From assembly GCF_022808815.1 (NCBI RefSeq), contig NZ_JAKZLC010000007.1, positions 53,767 to 117,766 of the forward strand: a stretch of DNA of 64,000 bases, read 5' to 3'. This document shows positions 34,532-45,922 of this stretch, in pieces; within the stretch, counting starts at the first letter, position 1, and the number at the start of each line of letters is the position of its first letter. Source of the DNA: Geothrix paludis. GTDB taxonomy: Bacteria > Acidobacteriota > Holophagae > Holophagales > Holophagaceae. The notes under the pieces are model-generated. The model worked only from the letters and a program-made list of their open reading frames with translations, had not been told where the DNA came from and made no database searches. Position numbers and translations under genes: made by a program.

Positions 34532-35212
34532 CTAGCGGCGACGTCCGCCGAGAAGGTTCATCAGGGAGATCAGGATGTTGTAGAGGCTCACGAACAGCGC
34601 CAGGGCGAAGCCGGCGGGATCGCCGAAATCGCTGGTGCGGAGCATGGCGGAGGTGTCCCAGAGCAGCTTGGCCGAGCAGGCGATGACCGCCACGCCGGAG
34701 ATGATCAGGCTGAAGGTCTCCAAGTGGAAGATGGCCGCCGCCAGGCTGCCGAAGAACATCACGGCGATGCCGACGATGACGAAGTTCCGCAGGAAGCTGA
34801 AGTCCTTCTTGGACACGAAGGCCGTGACCGTCAGGGTCAGGAACACCACGCCCGTGAGGCCGAAGGCTGTAAAGACGGGCATGAAACCGGCGCCCTGGGC
34901 CACCGCCAGGGCCACGATGCCCGCGATGACGCCCGAGATGAAGGTGAACAGCACATAGGCCACCCGGTTGAGGGGCTTCCGGCGGCTCACCCGGGAGGCG
35001 AACATCAGCGATCCGAACTGGATGCCGAAGAGTACCCAGAACCAGAAGCGGCCCGCCACGGAGATCAGGGCGGTCCCCACCAGGGGGGCGCTGAAGGCGC
35101 CCAATGCCGCCACGGCGAAGCCGCCCATGAGCCACAGGTAGACGCTTCGGACAAAATCGACGCGGGACTGCGTTCCGGTGGAAGCCCCCTGCCACGACTG
35201 CTGGTAATCCAT
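34532..35212 (-). CDS. Bax inhibitor-1/YccA family membrane protein
   Basis: A 226-residue inner-membrane protein with about seven TM helices. The family (BI-1/TMBIM; bacterial YccA, YbhL and BsYetJ) conducts Ca2+ in a pH-dependent way or regulates FtsH. Recognisable parts are the N-terminal RSVYLWLMGGFAVAALGAF helix, a tightly packed middle, and the C-terminal FGDPAGFALALFVSLYNILISLMNLL, with the conserved Asp-loop region. I take Met35 of the long frame (position 35212) as the start; upstream residues are not membrane-like. It lies 27 nt upstream of the ppiC-surA genes on the same strand and may share their envelope-stress context. The upstream gap is divergent with bioF. Confidence 0.9.
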   Translation of the reverse strand: MDYQQSWQGASTGTQSRVDFVRSVYLWLMGGFAVAALGAFSAPLVGTALISVAGRFWFWVLFGIQFGSLMFASRVSRRKPLNRVAYVLFTFISGVIAGIVALAVAQGAGFMPVFTAFGLTGVVFLTLTVTAFVSKKDFSFLRNFVIVGIAVMFFGSLAAAIFHLETFSLIISGVAVIACSAKLLWDTSAMLRTSDFGDPAGFALALFVSLYNILISLMNLLGGRRR

Positions 35213-35301
35213 GCCACGCTCCAAGGGGGACCCGCGTGGATCCCCCTCAGATCCTAACATTCCCCCCACCCTTACCCTGCCTCCAAGGACCCCGAGGTTC
35301 C

Positions 35302-36444
35302 GTGATCCCCCCACCCTGGCTGCAACGCCTCCGGCATCAGGCGGATCGCCGCCGTGCCCTGGGCCGGGACCGGGCCATCCACCCGGCCACGGGCGTGGAC
35401 TTCTGCTCCAACGACTACCTGGGGCTGCGACGGGACCCGCGACTGGCGGAGGCCGCCGCGGCGGCGGCTCATGAGCACGGGGCCGGCGCGGGCGGGGCGC
35501 GCCTCCTCCGGGGCACCACGCCCCTCCACGATGAGCTGGAGGCGGCCCTCGCCGACTGGAAGGGCACGGAGGCCTGCCTTCTCTTCAACACCGGCTTCCA
35601 GGCCAACGCCACCCTCATCCCCGCCCTGGCTGGCTCCGGCGACGCCGTCTTCTCCGACGCCCTCAACCACGCCTCGCTGGTGGACGGCTGCCGCATGGCC
35701 CGCGCCGGGGGCGCCCACCTGGGCATCTTCCGGCACCTCGACCTGGCGGACCTGGCGCGGCAGCTCGAGCTCTGGCGGGCCTCGGCTCCGGGGGGCGCCC
35801 TGGCCCTGGTGGCGACGGATGCCGTGTTCAGCATGGATGGCGACGCGGCGGACCTGCCGGCCCTGCTGGCCCTCTGCGACCGCCACGGCGCCCTGCTCCT
35901 GGTGGACGAGGCCCACGCCACGGGCCTCCTTGGCGCGGACGGCGCCGGCCTGGCCCAGCACCAAGGCGTCCACGGCCGCGTGCCGCTGGTCATGGGCACC
36001 CTCGGCAAGGCCCTGGGCGCCTTCGGCGCCTTTGTCTGCTGCGACCGCCCGATGCGCGAGCACTTGGTGAACACCGCCCGGGGCTTCATCTTCTCCACCG
36101 CCCTGCCCCCGTCCGTCGTCGGCGCGGCCCTGGCGGGCGTGCGCCTCGCCCGGGCGGAACCCTGGCGGCGGGAACGGGCCATGGCCCACGCCGCGCACCT
36201 CCGGCGGGCCCTGGGGCAGGCCCAGGCTCCTTCCGCCATCGTGCCGGTGCCCGTGGGTCCCGACGCGGAAGCGGTGCGCCTGGCCGGCCGCCTCCAGGCC
36301 CGGGGCTTCGATGTGCGGGCCGTGCGCCCCCCCACGGTGCCGGAGGGTTCGGCACGCCTGCGGATCACCACCGGCGCCCACCTGGAGGACGCGCAGATCC
36401 TGGCCCTCGTGGAGGCCCTGGCCCTGGAGGCTCCTGGGACCTGA
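35302..36444 (+). CDS. bioF: 8-amino-7-oxononanoate synthase
   Basis: PLP enzyme that joins pimeloyl thioester and L-alanine, the first ring-building step of biotin synthesis. The product has 380 residues from a GTG at 35302, preceded by GAGG. An open frame upstream to 35236 adds a proline-rich stretch that is not conserved. Family landmarks are CSNDYLGL, RLLRGTTPLHDELE, DEAHATGLLG and the PLP-binding lysine K236 in GTLGKALGAFGAF. The final C-terminal domain contains ARLRITTGAHLEDAQIL. The partner genes bioD and bioA are at 39889 and 42521, separated by signalling genes. No biotin operator is evident. Confidence 0.93.
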   Translation: MIPPPWLQRLRHQADRRRALGRDRAIHPATGVDFCSNDYLGLRRDPRLAEAAAAAAHEHGAGAGGARLLRGTTPLHDELEAALADWKGTEACLLFNTGFQANATLIPALAGSGDAVFSDALNHASLVDGCRMARAGGAHLGIFRHLDLADLARQLELWRASAPGGALALVATDAVFSMDGDAADLPALLALCDRHGALLLVDEAHATGLLGADGAGLAQHQGVHGRVPLVMGTLGKALGAFGAFVCCDRPMREHLVNTARGFIFSTALPPSVVGAALAGVRLARAEPWRRERAMAHAAHLRRALGQAQAPSAIVPVPVGPDAEAVRLAGRLQARGFDVRAVRPPTVPEGSARLRITTGAHLEDAQILALVEALALEAPGT

Positions 36445-36459
36445 TCCGGCGGAAAGGGA

Positions 36460-39066
<2,607 letters not shown>

Positions 39067-39210
39067 CTCGTTCGGATGGGTTGGGATCGGAATTATCCTG
39101 GCATGGCGCGCCCCATTCCGGGAGCCTCATGTCTTTCCCATCAGCCCCAGGTCCCGGGGGCAACCTGTGGGAGAATTCTAGGGGACCGGAAGGTCTTCAG
39201 GAGGTGGCTT

Positions 39211-39858
39211 TTGAATCGGAACATCGTGTTCGCCCTGGTCGGAGGCCTTGCCGTGGGATTCCTCGCGGGCTACGTCGTCGGCGGCAGCGGGGCCAAGGAT
39301 GCCGCCACCCCCACCGCCGCCGCCCCCACGGGGGGCGTGGTGATGCCGGCGCCCTCCCTGGGCGGCGGCATGGCCGCGGGAGCCCCGGCCCCGGGCCAGA
39401 TCCCGCCGGGCATGGGCCTTCCCAACGCGGAGATGCAGGCCCGTATCATCAAGCTGGAGGCCGTCGTGAAGGCCGAGCCCAAGAACCACGACGCCTGGGT
39501 GGGCCTCGGCAACGACTACTTCGACAGCCACCAGCCACAGAAGGCTGTGGACGCCTACGCCAAGGCCCTGGCCCTGAAGCCCGACGATCCCGACATCCTC
39601 ACGGACCAGGGCGTGATGTACCGCCAGCTCAACCAGTTCGACAAGGCCATCGCCAACTTCCAGAAGGCCGGCAAGATCAATCCCTCCCACGTGCCCAGCG
39701 TCTTCAACCTCGGCATCGTGTACGCCGGCGACCTCAACAAGCCCGACGAAGCGGCCAAGGCCTTCAACAAGGTGCTGGTCCTCGCTCCGAATAGCGAGCA
39801 GGCCACCCAGGCCCGCCAGCTGCTGGCCCAGCTCAACAAGGGCGGCATGCCCCGCTGA
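39211..39858 (+). CDS. Membrane-anchored TPR protein
   Basis: A 215-residue protein with an N-terminal membrane anchor (about 4-28, NIVFALVGGLAVGFLAGYVVGG). An Ala/Pro/Gly-rich linker follows, then three tetratricopeptide repeats (about 85-205) such as AWVGLGNDYFDSHQPQKAVDAYAKALALKPDDP. TPRs are protein-binding scaffolds, here on the periplasmic or cytosolic face depending on anchor orientation. The start is TTG at 39211, with a perfect AGGAGG 6 nt upstream; no ATG is available until the linker, so the TTG is compelling. It is divergent from the hybrid kinase and could belong to the same function. No catalytic domain. Confidence 0.85.
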   Translation: MNRNIVFALVGGLAVGFLAGYVVGGSGAKDAATPTAAAPTGGVVMPAPSLGGGMAAGAPAPGQIPPGMGLPNAEMQARIIKLEAVVKAEPKNHDAWVGLGNDYFDSHQPQKAVDAYAKALALKPDDPDILTDQGVMYRQLNQFDKAIANFQKAGKINPSHVPSVFNLGIVYAGDLNKPDEAAKAFNKVLVLAPNSEQATQARQLLAQLNKGGMPR

Positions 39859-39888
39859 TCCGCGGCGCTGATCCGTCCTGCTGAATCC

Positions 39889-40509
39889 ATGCTGAACCTC
39901 GACGCCCTCCCCAGCCCGCTCTGGGTCCTCGGAACCGGAACGGGCGTGGGGAAGACCTTCGTGGCCTCACGCATTGCGCACGCCTGGGCGGAGCGGGGTC
40001 CGGTCAGCTACCGCAAACCCTTCCAGACCGGCGTGGACCGGGCGGATGACTCCGAGGCCGACGCCAGCGCGGTGGCCGGCCCTAGCATCACCGCCGAAAG
40101 CCATGTCCTGCTGCGGGCGCCGCTCTCGCCCCTGGCCGCGGCCCTGCGGGAAGGCCGCACGCTGGACCTGGACGCCACCGCCGCCTGGTGCCGCCGGCCC
40201 GCCCCTCATCCTGGCGGGGGACGGGTGCTGCTGGAAGGCGTGGGCGGCCTCATGGTGCCCCTGGCGCCGAACACGCACTTCCTGGCCTGGGCCACGGATC
40301 TTCGGATCCCCTGCGTGCTGGTGGCCCTGGGCGGCCTCGGCACCTTGAACCACACCCTGCTCAGCGCCGAGGCCCTCATGCTCCGCGGCTGGCGGATCGA
40401 GGCCGTGCTGCTCAACCCCGGCGCCGATGGTGCGACCCAGGAAGCCGCAAACGAGAATGCGACCGTTCTGCAAGGATTTCTTCCCATCCCCGTCCATGTC
40501 CTGAAATAA
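39889..40509 (+). CDS. bioD: Dethiobiotin synthetase
   Basis: ATP-dependent carboxylation of 7,8-diaminononanoate to dethiobiotin in biotin synthesis. The 206-residue protein has the P-loop GTGTGVGKT (15-23), KPFQTGV (the substrate-binding region) and the EGVGGLMVPL motif that precedes the nucleotide pocket. It is slightly shorter than the E. coli enzyme. The gene lies 30 nt after the TPR gene and 128 nt before the membrane receptor. The surrounding signalling genes have no evident link to biotin. Confidence in function is high; adjacency to bioF and bioA within 8 kb supports it. Confidence 0.93.
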   Translation: MLNLDALPSPLWVLGTGTGVGKTFVASRIAHAWAERGPVSYRKPFQTGVDRADDSEADASAVAGPSITAESHVLLRAPLSPLAAALREGRTLDLDATAAWCRRPAPHPGGGRVLLEGVGGLMVPLAPNTHFLAWATDLRIPCVLVALGGLGTLNHTLLSAEALMLRGWRIEAVLLNPGADGATQEAANENATVLQGFLPIPVHVLK

Positions 40510-40637
40510 CTTCCAGAGCGCATCAAGCCGATCCATACGCTATCTTCAGGCGATCCGCATCCCCTGAGGCCCGCGCTTCCCTCGACACATCTCCGGCACT
40601 CCCTTCAGCCGTTCCCTTTCCCTCCGGGAAGGACCCC

Positions 40638-42500
40638 ATGCCAGCCCCCACGCCTCTGCGACGCCGGTTGTGGCTCCCGCTACTGTTCGGAGTCGCCGGG
40701 CTGCTGGTCAACCTGCTGCGCTATGAGATCTTCTTCAACGTGGACCTCATCTTCGGATCGGTCTTCGTGATGCTCGTGATCCTCCACGTCGGCGAGGGGC
40801 CCGGCGTGGTGGCGGCCCTCATCGCGGGCAGCGCCACCTGGATCCTCTGGAACCACCCCTGGGCCATGGTGATCCTCGCGAGCGAGGCCCTCTTCGTGGG
40901 CTGGCTCGTGAGGCGCCGCTCGTGGGATCTCCTCCTGGCGGACCTCCTCTTCTGGGGCGCCCTGGGGATTCCCCTGGTCTGGGTGTTCTACCACCTCGTG
41001 CTGCGGACGCCGGTCCAGACGACGGGGCTGGTCTTCCTGAAGCAGGCCATCAACGGCATCATCAACGCCCTCCTGGCCTGCATCCTCCACCTGGCCTGGC
41101 GGGCGCGGTCCCGTGGGGACGGGGCCGCCCGCCCGGCCTTCCGCTCCGTGGTCTTCGTCACGGCCGTGTCCCTCGTGACCTTCCCGGCCCTTCTCTTCCT
41201 GACAGTCTTCGTCCGCCAGGAGGTCCGCCGGGGCGAGCGGGACATGCTCCGCCAGGGCGCCGAACTGGAGCTGGTGGGCCGCCAGATGCTCCAGACCTGG
41301 ATCGAGGACCGCCATCAGAGCATCGCCACGCTGGCGAGCCTGGCCTCCCAGCCGAACCAGCGGCGGGAGGACTTGCAGCGGACCGTGGAAGCCATCCGGA
41401 CGGCCACGCCGGCCTTCAAGCGGGCGGGCGTACTGGATGTCCATGCGGATGTCATCGTCTTCAGCCCCCTGGTCGATGACCTGGGGCGTTCCACCCTCGG
41501 ACGGAACTTCGCCGACCGGCCCTACATCTCGACCCTGCGGGAGACCCTCAGGCCCTGGGTGGCCGACGTGGTCATGGGCCGCGTCGGCAGACCGGAGCCT
41601 GTCATCTCCCTCGTGGTCCCCGTGGTCCGGGATGGACGGTACGACGGCTACTGCATCGGCATCGTGGACACCACGCAGATCCAGGAGGTCCTCGCCATCG
41701 TGGCCAGTTCCACCGACGCCCGGCTGACCCTCCTCGACCGGTCCGGGCGTGTGGTCGCCAGCACCCGGAAGGACCTGGCCATGATGTCCGCCTTCGCGCC
41801 GCCTCCCGGCGAGCGCCGCCCGCTCGGCGAGGGGGTCTGGCACGTCATTCCCCCGGCCCGGTCGGGGCGCAGCGCCCTGCAGCGGTGGAGCGACTCCTTC
41901 CTCATCCAGGAGGGCCTCCTGAGCCCGCAGCTCCCCTGGAAGCTGGTGGTGGAATCCCCCCAGGCCCCGCTCATCGCGGGCTTGAGCCGGATCACCATCC
42001 GGGGCCTCGGCACCCTCCTGCTCCTCATCCTCCTGACCATCGCCCTGGCCCACCGGCTCAGCCGGGGGTTCACCGCGGCCATCGCCCGCCTGGAGGAAGC
42101 CACCCGCGCCTTCCCCGGGCGCCTCGGCGAGGATCCGGGCACCGACCTGGCCCTGGCCCCCAGCCGCATCGAAGAGACCCAGCACCTCAACGACCGCTTC
42201 CAGCAAATGACCGACGCGCTCCGGGCCTCCTTCCGCGAACTGAACGACCTGAAGGTCACGCTGGAGCAGCGCGTGGCCACGCGCACCCAGGAACTCCAGA
42301 CCGCCCTGGACACCATCAAGACGCTCCACGGCATCATCCCCATCTGCGCCTCCTGCAAGAAGATCCGCGACGACAAGGGCTCCTGGAACCAGATGGAGAC
42401 CTACATCTCCGAGCACACCGAGGCCGACTTCAGCCACGGCATCTGTCCCGAGTGCGCCCGGCGGCTCTACCCGGATCTGCGCCAGGAAGACTCCGGCTGA
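40638..42500 (+). CDS. Membrane receptor with Cache-like sensor and C-terminal Cys-rich motif, no recognisable output domain
   Basis: A 620-residue membrane protein. Residues about 10-175 form six or so TM helices, then a TM helix (about 175-200) leads to an extracellular Cache-like region (about 205-460). Another TM (about 455-475) precedes a HAMP-like stretch and a coiled coil (about 490-565). The last about 50 residues carry IPICASCKKIRDDKGSW and GICPECARRLYP, two CxxC motifs. A similar Cys pair occurs at the end of various PAS sensors and response regulators, probably as a zinc site. No kinase, GGDEF, EAL or methyl-accepting signature is present. The start at 40638 has GGAAGG upstream; earlier in-frame codons are shadows. 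Confidence 0.78.
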   Translation: MPAPTPLRRRLWLPLLFGVAGLLVNLLRYEIFFNVDLIFGSVFVMLVILHVGEGPGVVAALIAGSATWILWNHPWAMVILASEALFVGWLVRRRSWDLLLADLLFWGALGIPLVWVFYHLVLRTPVQTTGLVFLKQAINGIINALLACILHLAWRARSRGDGAARPAFRSVVFVTAVSLVTFPALLFLTVFVRQEVRRGERDMLRQGAELELVGRQMLQTWIEDRHQSIATLASLASQPNQRREDLQRTVEAIRTATPAFKRAGVLDVHADVIVFSPLVDDLGRSTLGRNFADRPYISTLRETLRPWVADVVMGRVGRPEPVISLVVPVVRDGRYDGYCIGIVDTTQIQEVLAIVASSTDARLTLLDRSGRVVASTRKDLAMMSAFAPPPGERRPLGEGVWHVIPPARSGRSALQRWSDSFLIQEGLLSPQLPWKLVVESPQAPLIAGLSRITIRGLGTLLLLILLTIALAHRLSRGFTAAIARLEEATRAFPGRLGEDPGTDLALAPSRIEETQHLNDRFQQMTDALRASFRELNDLKVTLEQRVATRTQELQTALDTIKTLHGIIPICASCKKIRDDKGSWNQMETYISEHTEADFSHGICPECARRLYPDLRQEDSG

Positions 42501-42508
42501 GGCTGCCC

Positions 42509-42514
42509 TAGACT
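42509..42514 (+). promoter_or_regulatory. -10 box (TAGACT) placed for leaderless transcription of bioA
   Basis: TAGACT plus GG, then GGAGCC (6 nt) and the ATG at 42521. The GGAG sits only 2 nt from the ATG, too close for a normal ribosome site. Confidence 0.55.
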
Positions 42515-42520
42515 GGAGCC

Positions 42521-43879
42521 ATGCCGACGCCCCTGCCGCCCGACTGGACCGACCGCCTCGCCCTGGACCGGGCCCACGTCTGGCACCCCTTCACCCAGAT
42601 GCAGGTGCACGAGGCCGATCCGCCGGTGCCCGTCATCGGCGGCGAGGGCTGCGACCTGCTGCTGGCCAACGGCGAGCGGGTGCTGGACGGTGTCTCCAGC
42701 TGGTGGACCTGCCTGCATGGCCATGGCCACCCGAAGCTGGTGAGCGCCCTGGAGCGCCAGGCGGCGAAGCTCGACCACGTGATGTTCGCGGGCTTCACCC
42801 ACGAGCCCGCCCTGGAGCTGGTGGTGCGGCTGCGGCCGAAGCTGCCGCCGAACCTCACCCGCGCTTTCTTCTCCGACGACGGCAGCACCGCCGTGGAGGT
42901 GGCCCTCAAGATGGCCTTCCAGGCCCAACTCCAGCGGGGCCAGAAGGGCCGCAACCGCTTCGGCGCCCTGCGCGGCGGCTACCACGGCGACACGCTCGGC
43001 GCCGTGGGCGTGGGCGAGCTGGACAACTTCATGACCAGCCTCTTCCGCCCCCTGCTCCTGGCCTGCGAGCGGCTGGAGGTGCCCGAGGATCCGCGCTGCG
43101 AGGTCACCCCGGATCTGGAGGGATGGCCGGAGCGCCTGGAGGCGGCCCGCCAGGCGATGGCGGCCTTCTTCGCCGCGCACGGGGAGCGGCTGGCCGCATT
43201 CATCGCCGAGCCCCTCATCCAGTGCGCGGGAGGCATGCGCATGTGGCCGCCGGAGCTGCTGCAGGAGCTGCGCGCCCAGTGCGACGGCCACGGCGTCTAC
43301 CTCATCCTCGACGAGGTGGCCACGGGCTTCGGCCGCACCGCCACCTTCCTCGCGTGCGAACAAGCGGGCGTGGCACCGGATCTGCTCTGCCTCTCCAAGG
43401 GCCTCACGGGCGGCACCCTGCCCCTATCCATGACCTGGGCCACGGAGGAGCTCTACGGCCACTTCTGGGGCACGCCCGCCTCGGGGCGGGCCTTCCTCCA
43501 CGGCCACAGCTACACGGGCAATCCCGCGGCCTGCGCCGTGGCCTGCGCCAGCCTGGCCCTCTTCGACGACGAGCCCGTGCTGGCGAACGCGGCCGCCCTG
43601 CATGACGCGATGACGGCGGCCTTCACGGCCCTGGCCGCCCATCCCGCCGTGCGCCAGGCCCGCGTGCTGGGCGCCATCGGCGCCTGCCGCCTGGTCGATC
43701 CCGCCACCGGCGCCGCCCACGACACCGAGGATCGCTTCGGCTGGCGCCTCCACCGCCGGGCCCTGGACCACGGCCTCCTGGTGCGCCCCATGGGCGACTG
43801 CCTCTACCTCCTCCCGCCCCTCAGCACGCCCCCCGCGCGCATCCGCGAGGCTGCCGAGACGCTGCTGGAGCTGCTTTGA
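42521..43879 (+). CDS. bioA: Adenosylmethionine-8-amino-7-oxononanoate aminotransferase
   Basis: PLP aminotransferase that makes 7,8-diaminononanoate from the BioF product, using SAM as amino donor. The 452-residue protein shows HVWHPFTQM at the N-terminus, SSWWTCLHGHGHPKL, FFSDDGSTAVEVALKMA, LRGGYHGDTLGA and the PLP-binding lysine K293 in LSKGLTGG. ILDEVATGFGRT holds the aspartate contacting the cofactor. The GFGRT and WHPFTQM segments distinguish BioA from other class III aminotransferases. It has its own -10-like box and a start without a proper ribosome site, so it does not seem to depend on the upstream receptor gene. Confidence 0.94.
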   Translation: MPTPLPPDWTDRLALDRAHVWHPFTQMQVHEADPPVPVIGGEGCDLLLANGERVLDGVSSWWTCLHGHGHPKLVSALERQAAKLDHVMFAGFTHEPALELVVRLRPKLPPNLTRAFFSDDGSTAVEVALKMAFQAQLQRGQKGRNRFGALRGGYHGDTLGAVGVGELDNFMTSLFRPLLLACERLEVPEDPRCEVTPDLEGWPERLEAARQAMAAFFAAHGERLAAFIAEPLIQCAGGMRMWPPELLQELRAQCDGHGVYLILDEVATGFGRTATFLACEQAGVAPDLLCLSKGLTGGTLPLSMTWATEELYGHFWGTPASGRAFLHGHSYTGNPAACAVACASLALFDDEPVLANAAALHDAMTAAFTALAAHPAVRQARVLGAIGACRLVDPATGAAHDTEDRFGWRLHRRALDHGLLVRPMGDCLYLLPPLSTPPARIREAAETLLELL

Positions 43880-43883
43880 GGCC

Positions 43884-44780
43884 TCAGGGTACCGGCACGG
43901 CCTCGTAGCCCGTGCCCTTCGGCGCGATCCGCACGATCTGCGGCAGGTGGGCCCCGGCCAGGACCACCTTCCGGCGGGCGGCTTCGCGGAACAGCTCCTG
44001 ACGGACCTTCACGGCGCGGTCGCCATCCAGGTCGAAGGCGACGCCCACTTCCGGCCGCTGGAACTGCACCGCGCCGAAGTGGATGAGGTCGCCGATGCAC
44101 CAGAGCTCCCGGCCTTCGGAGGTGAAGGCGTAGACCGTGTGGCCGCCGGTATGGCCGTAAGCCGGGATGGTGCGGAGGCCCGGAAGAAGTTCCTCGCCAT
44201 CCTCGAAGGGGCGGAAGGCCCCGGCCTTCCCGTAGACCTCGAAAAGGGCCTTCAGCTTCGGCGCCCGGTCCCGCAGGCGCTCGGGCAGGCGCGAGGGGTC
44301 CTCCGTCCAGAAGGCGTGCTCGCGGCGCGAAACCCTCAACGTCGCCTTGGGGAAGGCGCGCATGCCATCGGCCTTCAGCAGGCCGCCGATGTGGTCGAAG
44401 TGCTCATGGGTGATGAGGATGAGGTCGATGTCCGAGGGCGCCACGCCCGCGGACGCGAGCTGCTCCGCCAGGTGGCCCGAGTCCTCCTCGGGATCCTTCC
44501 CGATGCCCGTGTCCACCAGGACGGTGTGGCCGGGCATCCGCACGAGGTAGGCGTTCACCGGTGTGTCCGCCACGTCCTTCCCGTCCAGCATCCGCCGCGC
44601 CTCGGCGTCATCGAGGCCCTTGAGAAGCGACGCGGCGAGGGAGATCCGTCCGTCCTGCAGACGCCACACCTGCAGCCGGCCCAGGCGCAAGGGCGCGAGG
44701 CGGGAGGCGGTCGTCGGGGCGGAGGGCGTCATGGCGAATCCCGGCAGCAGGAGGGTCGTGGCGAGGAGGAGGGTGCGCAT
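43884..44780 (-). CDS. Exported MBL-fold metallo-hydrolase
   Basis: A 298-residue exported protein of the metallo-beta-lactamase fold. A signal peptide occupies about 1-17 (RTLLLATTLLLPGFAM). The zinc motif HEHFDH at 125-130 (H125, H127, D129, H130) is followed by a later His in GHTGGHTVY and an Asp in CIGDLIHFGA. This fits the group that includes quorum-quenching lactonases and related hydrolases, with VNAYLVRMPGHTVLVDTGIG near the start. The substrate is not predictable. It is convergent with bioA and divergent from the fumarylacetoacetase gene. The final GYEAVPVP ends just past the barrel. Confidence 0.85.
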   Translation of the reverse strand: MRTLLLATTLLLPGFAMTPSAPTTASRLAPLRLGRLQVWRLQDGRISLAASLLKGLDDAEARRMLDGKDVADTPVNAYLVRMPGHTVLVDTGIGKDPEEDSGHLAEQLASAGVAPSDIDLILITHEHFDHIGGLLKADGMRAFPKATLRVSRREHAFWTEDPSRLPERLRDRAPKLKALFEVYGKAGAFRPFEDGEELLPGLRTIPAYGHTGGHTVYAFTSEGRELWCIGDLIHFGAVQFQRPEVGVAFDLDGDRAVKVRQELFREAARRKVVLAGAHLPQIVRIAPKGTGYEAVPVP

Positions 44781-44844
44781 GGCCCGAGTGTACCTCGTTC
44801 CATCTGCCGTGAATGACGATGCAGGAGTCGTGTTTTCCCGGCAT

Positions 44845-44850
44845 TACACT
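44845..44850 (+). promoter_or_regulatory. Putative -10 box (TACACT) of the fumarylacetoacetase gene
   Basis: TACACT plus GG, 20 nt before the ATG at 44871, with GGAG as a normal ribosome site in between. Confidence 0.45.
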
Positions 44851-44870
44851 GGGCCTTTGCGGAGAATCCG

Positions 44871-45890
44871 ATGAAGCTGGTGACGTTCCTGAAGGCCGAC
44901 GCCGAGAAGATCGGCGCCGTGATGGCGGACGGCCGCATCCTCGACTTCGCCGCCGCCGAGCCCCGCCTGGCCGTGGACATGCTGACTCTCATCCGCCGCC
45001 AGGACGAGCTGATGTCCCTGGCCCGGACCCTGGCCGCGGCCCCGCCGACCCAGGCCCTGGTCGATGCTGGTGCCGTGCGCCTGCTGGCGCCGGTGCCTCG
45101 GCCCGTGTCCATGCGCGACGGCTACGCTTTTCGCCAGCACGTGGCCACGGCCCGCCGCAACCGCGGGCTGGACATGATCCCCGAGTTCGACCTCTTCCCC
45201 GTCACCTACTTCACCAACCACCTGGCTGTCACGGGCCCCGGCGAGGTGCTGGTGCAGGATCACCACCTCACGCGCCTGGACTTCGAGCTGGAGGTGGCCG
45301 TCATCACGGGCCGGGCCCTGAAGAACGCGACGCTGGAGGAGGCGGACGACGCCATCTTCGGCTACCTGGTGATGAACGACTGGAGCGCCCGCATGCTCCA
45401 GATGGAGGAGATGAAGCTCTCGCTGGGCCCCTGCAAGGGCAAGGACTTCGCCACCAGCCTGGGTCCCTGGCTCGTCACCAAGGACGAGCTGAACCTCGAG
45501 CGGACTGCGGTGGGCGAGCTCCTCCATGCCCGCATGACCTGCGAGGTGAATGGACACCGGCTGTCCGACGGCAACGCCGACAGCATGAACTGGACCTTTG
45601 CCCAGATTCTCCAGCGCACCAGCTACGGCATCCAGATGCACCCGGGCGAGGTCATCGGCAGCGGCACCGTGGGGACCGGCTGCCTGCTGGAGCTGAACGG
45701 CTCGAAGGTCACCGACAACCTCTGGCTCAAGGCCGGCGACGAGGTGGTGCTGGAGATCGAGGGCCTGGGCCGCCTGGTGAACACCATCACCCATGTGCCC
45801 GAGCGGCTGGTGGACATGCCGGCACACCTGGTGGGCGGAACCCTGCCCGACCTCTACGCCGGCACGCCCTCCGGCGAGGCCGGGGACTGA
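44871..45890 (+). CDS. Fumarylacetoacetate hydrolase family protein
   Basis: Hydrolyses a fumarylacetoacetate-type C-C bond, the last step of tyrosine catabolism in this family. The 339-residue protein has an N-terminal regulatory-like domain (about 1-100) and the FAH catalytic domain with YFTNHLAVTGPGE, LDFELEVAVI (metal Glu), GYLVMNDWSAR and KGKDFATSLGPWLV. Those residues coordinate the metal ion. The single-chain length matches bacterial homologues. The presence of hmgA at 50351 makes a homogentisate pathway role likely, but maleylacetoacetate isomerase is not visible in the window. It begins a run of four plus-strand genes. No overlap with the next gene. Confidence 0.88.
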   Translation: MKLVTFLKADAEKIGAVMADGRILDFAAAEPRLAVDMLTLIRRQDELMSLARTLAAAPPTQALVDAGAVRLLAPVPRPVSMRDGYAFRQHVATARRNRGLDMIPEFDLFPVTYFTNHLAVTGPGEVLVQDHHLTRLDFELEVAVITGRALKNATLEEADDAIFGYLVMNDWSARMLQMEEMKLSLGPCKGKDFATSLGPWLVTKDELNLERTAVGELLHARMTCEVNGHRLSDGNADSMNWTFAQILQRTSYGIQMHPGEVIGSGTVGTGCLLELNGSKVTDNLWLKAGDEVVLEIEGLGRLVNTITHVPERLVDMPAHLVGGTLPDLYAGTPSGEAGD

Positions 45891-45922
45891 CTAGACTGGG
45901 GCATCCCCCAACCGGAGTGACC

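Noticed and set aside
44813..45922. Upstream extension of the S33 peptidase frame
   Set aside because: It overlaps the FAH gene in another frame, and the signal peptide starts at 45923.
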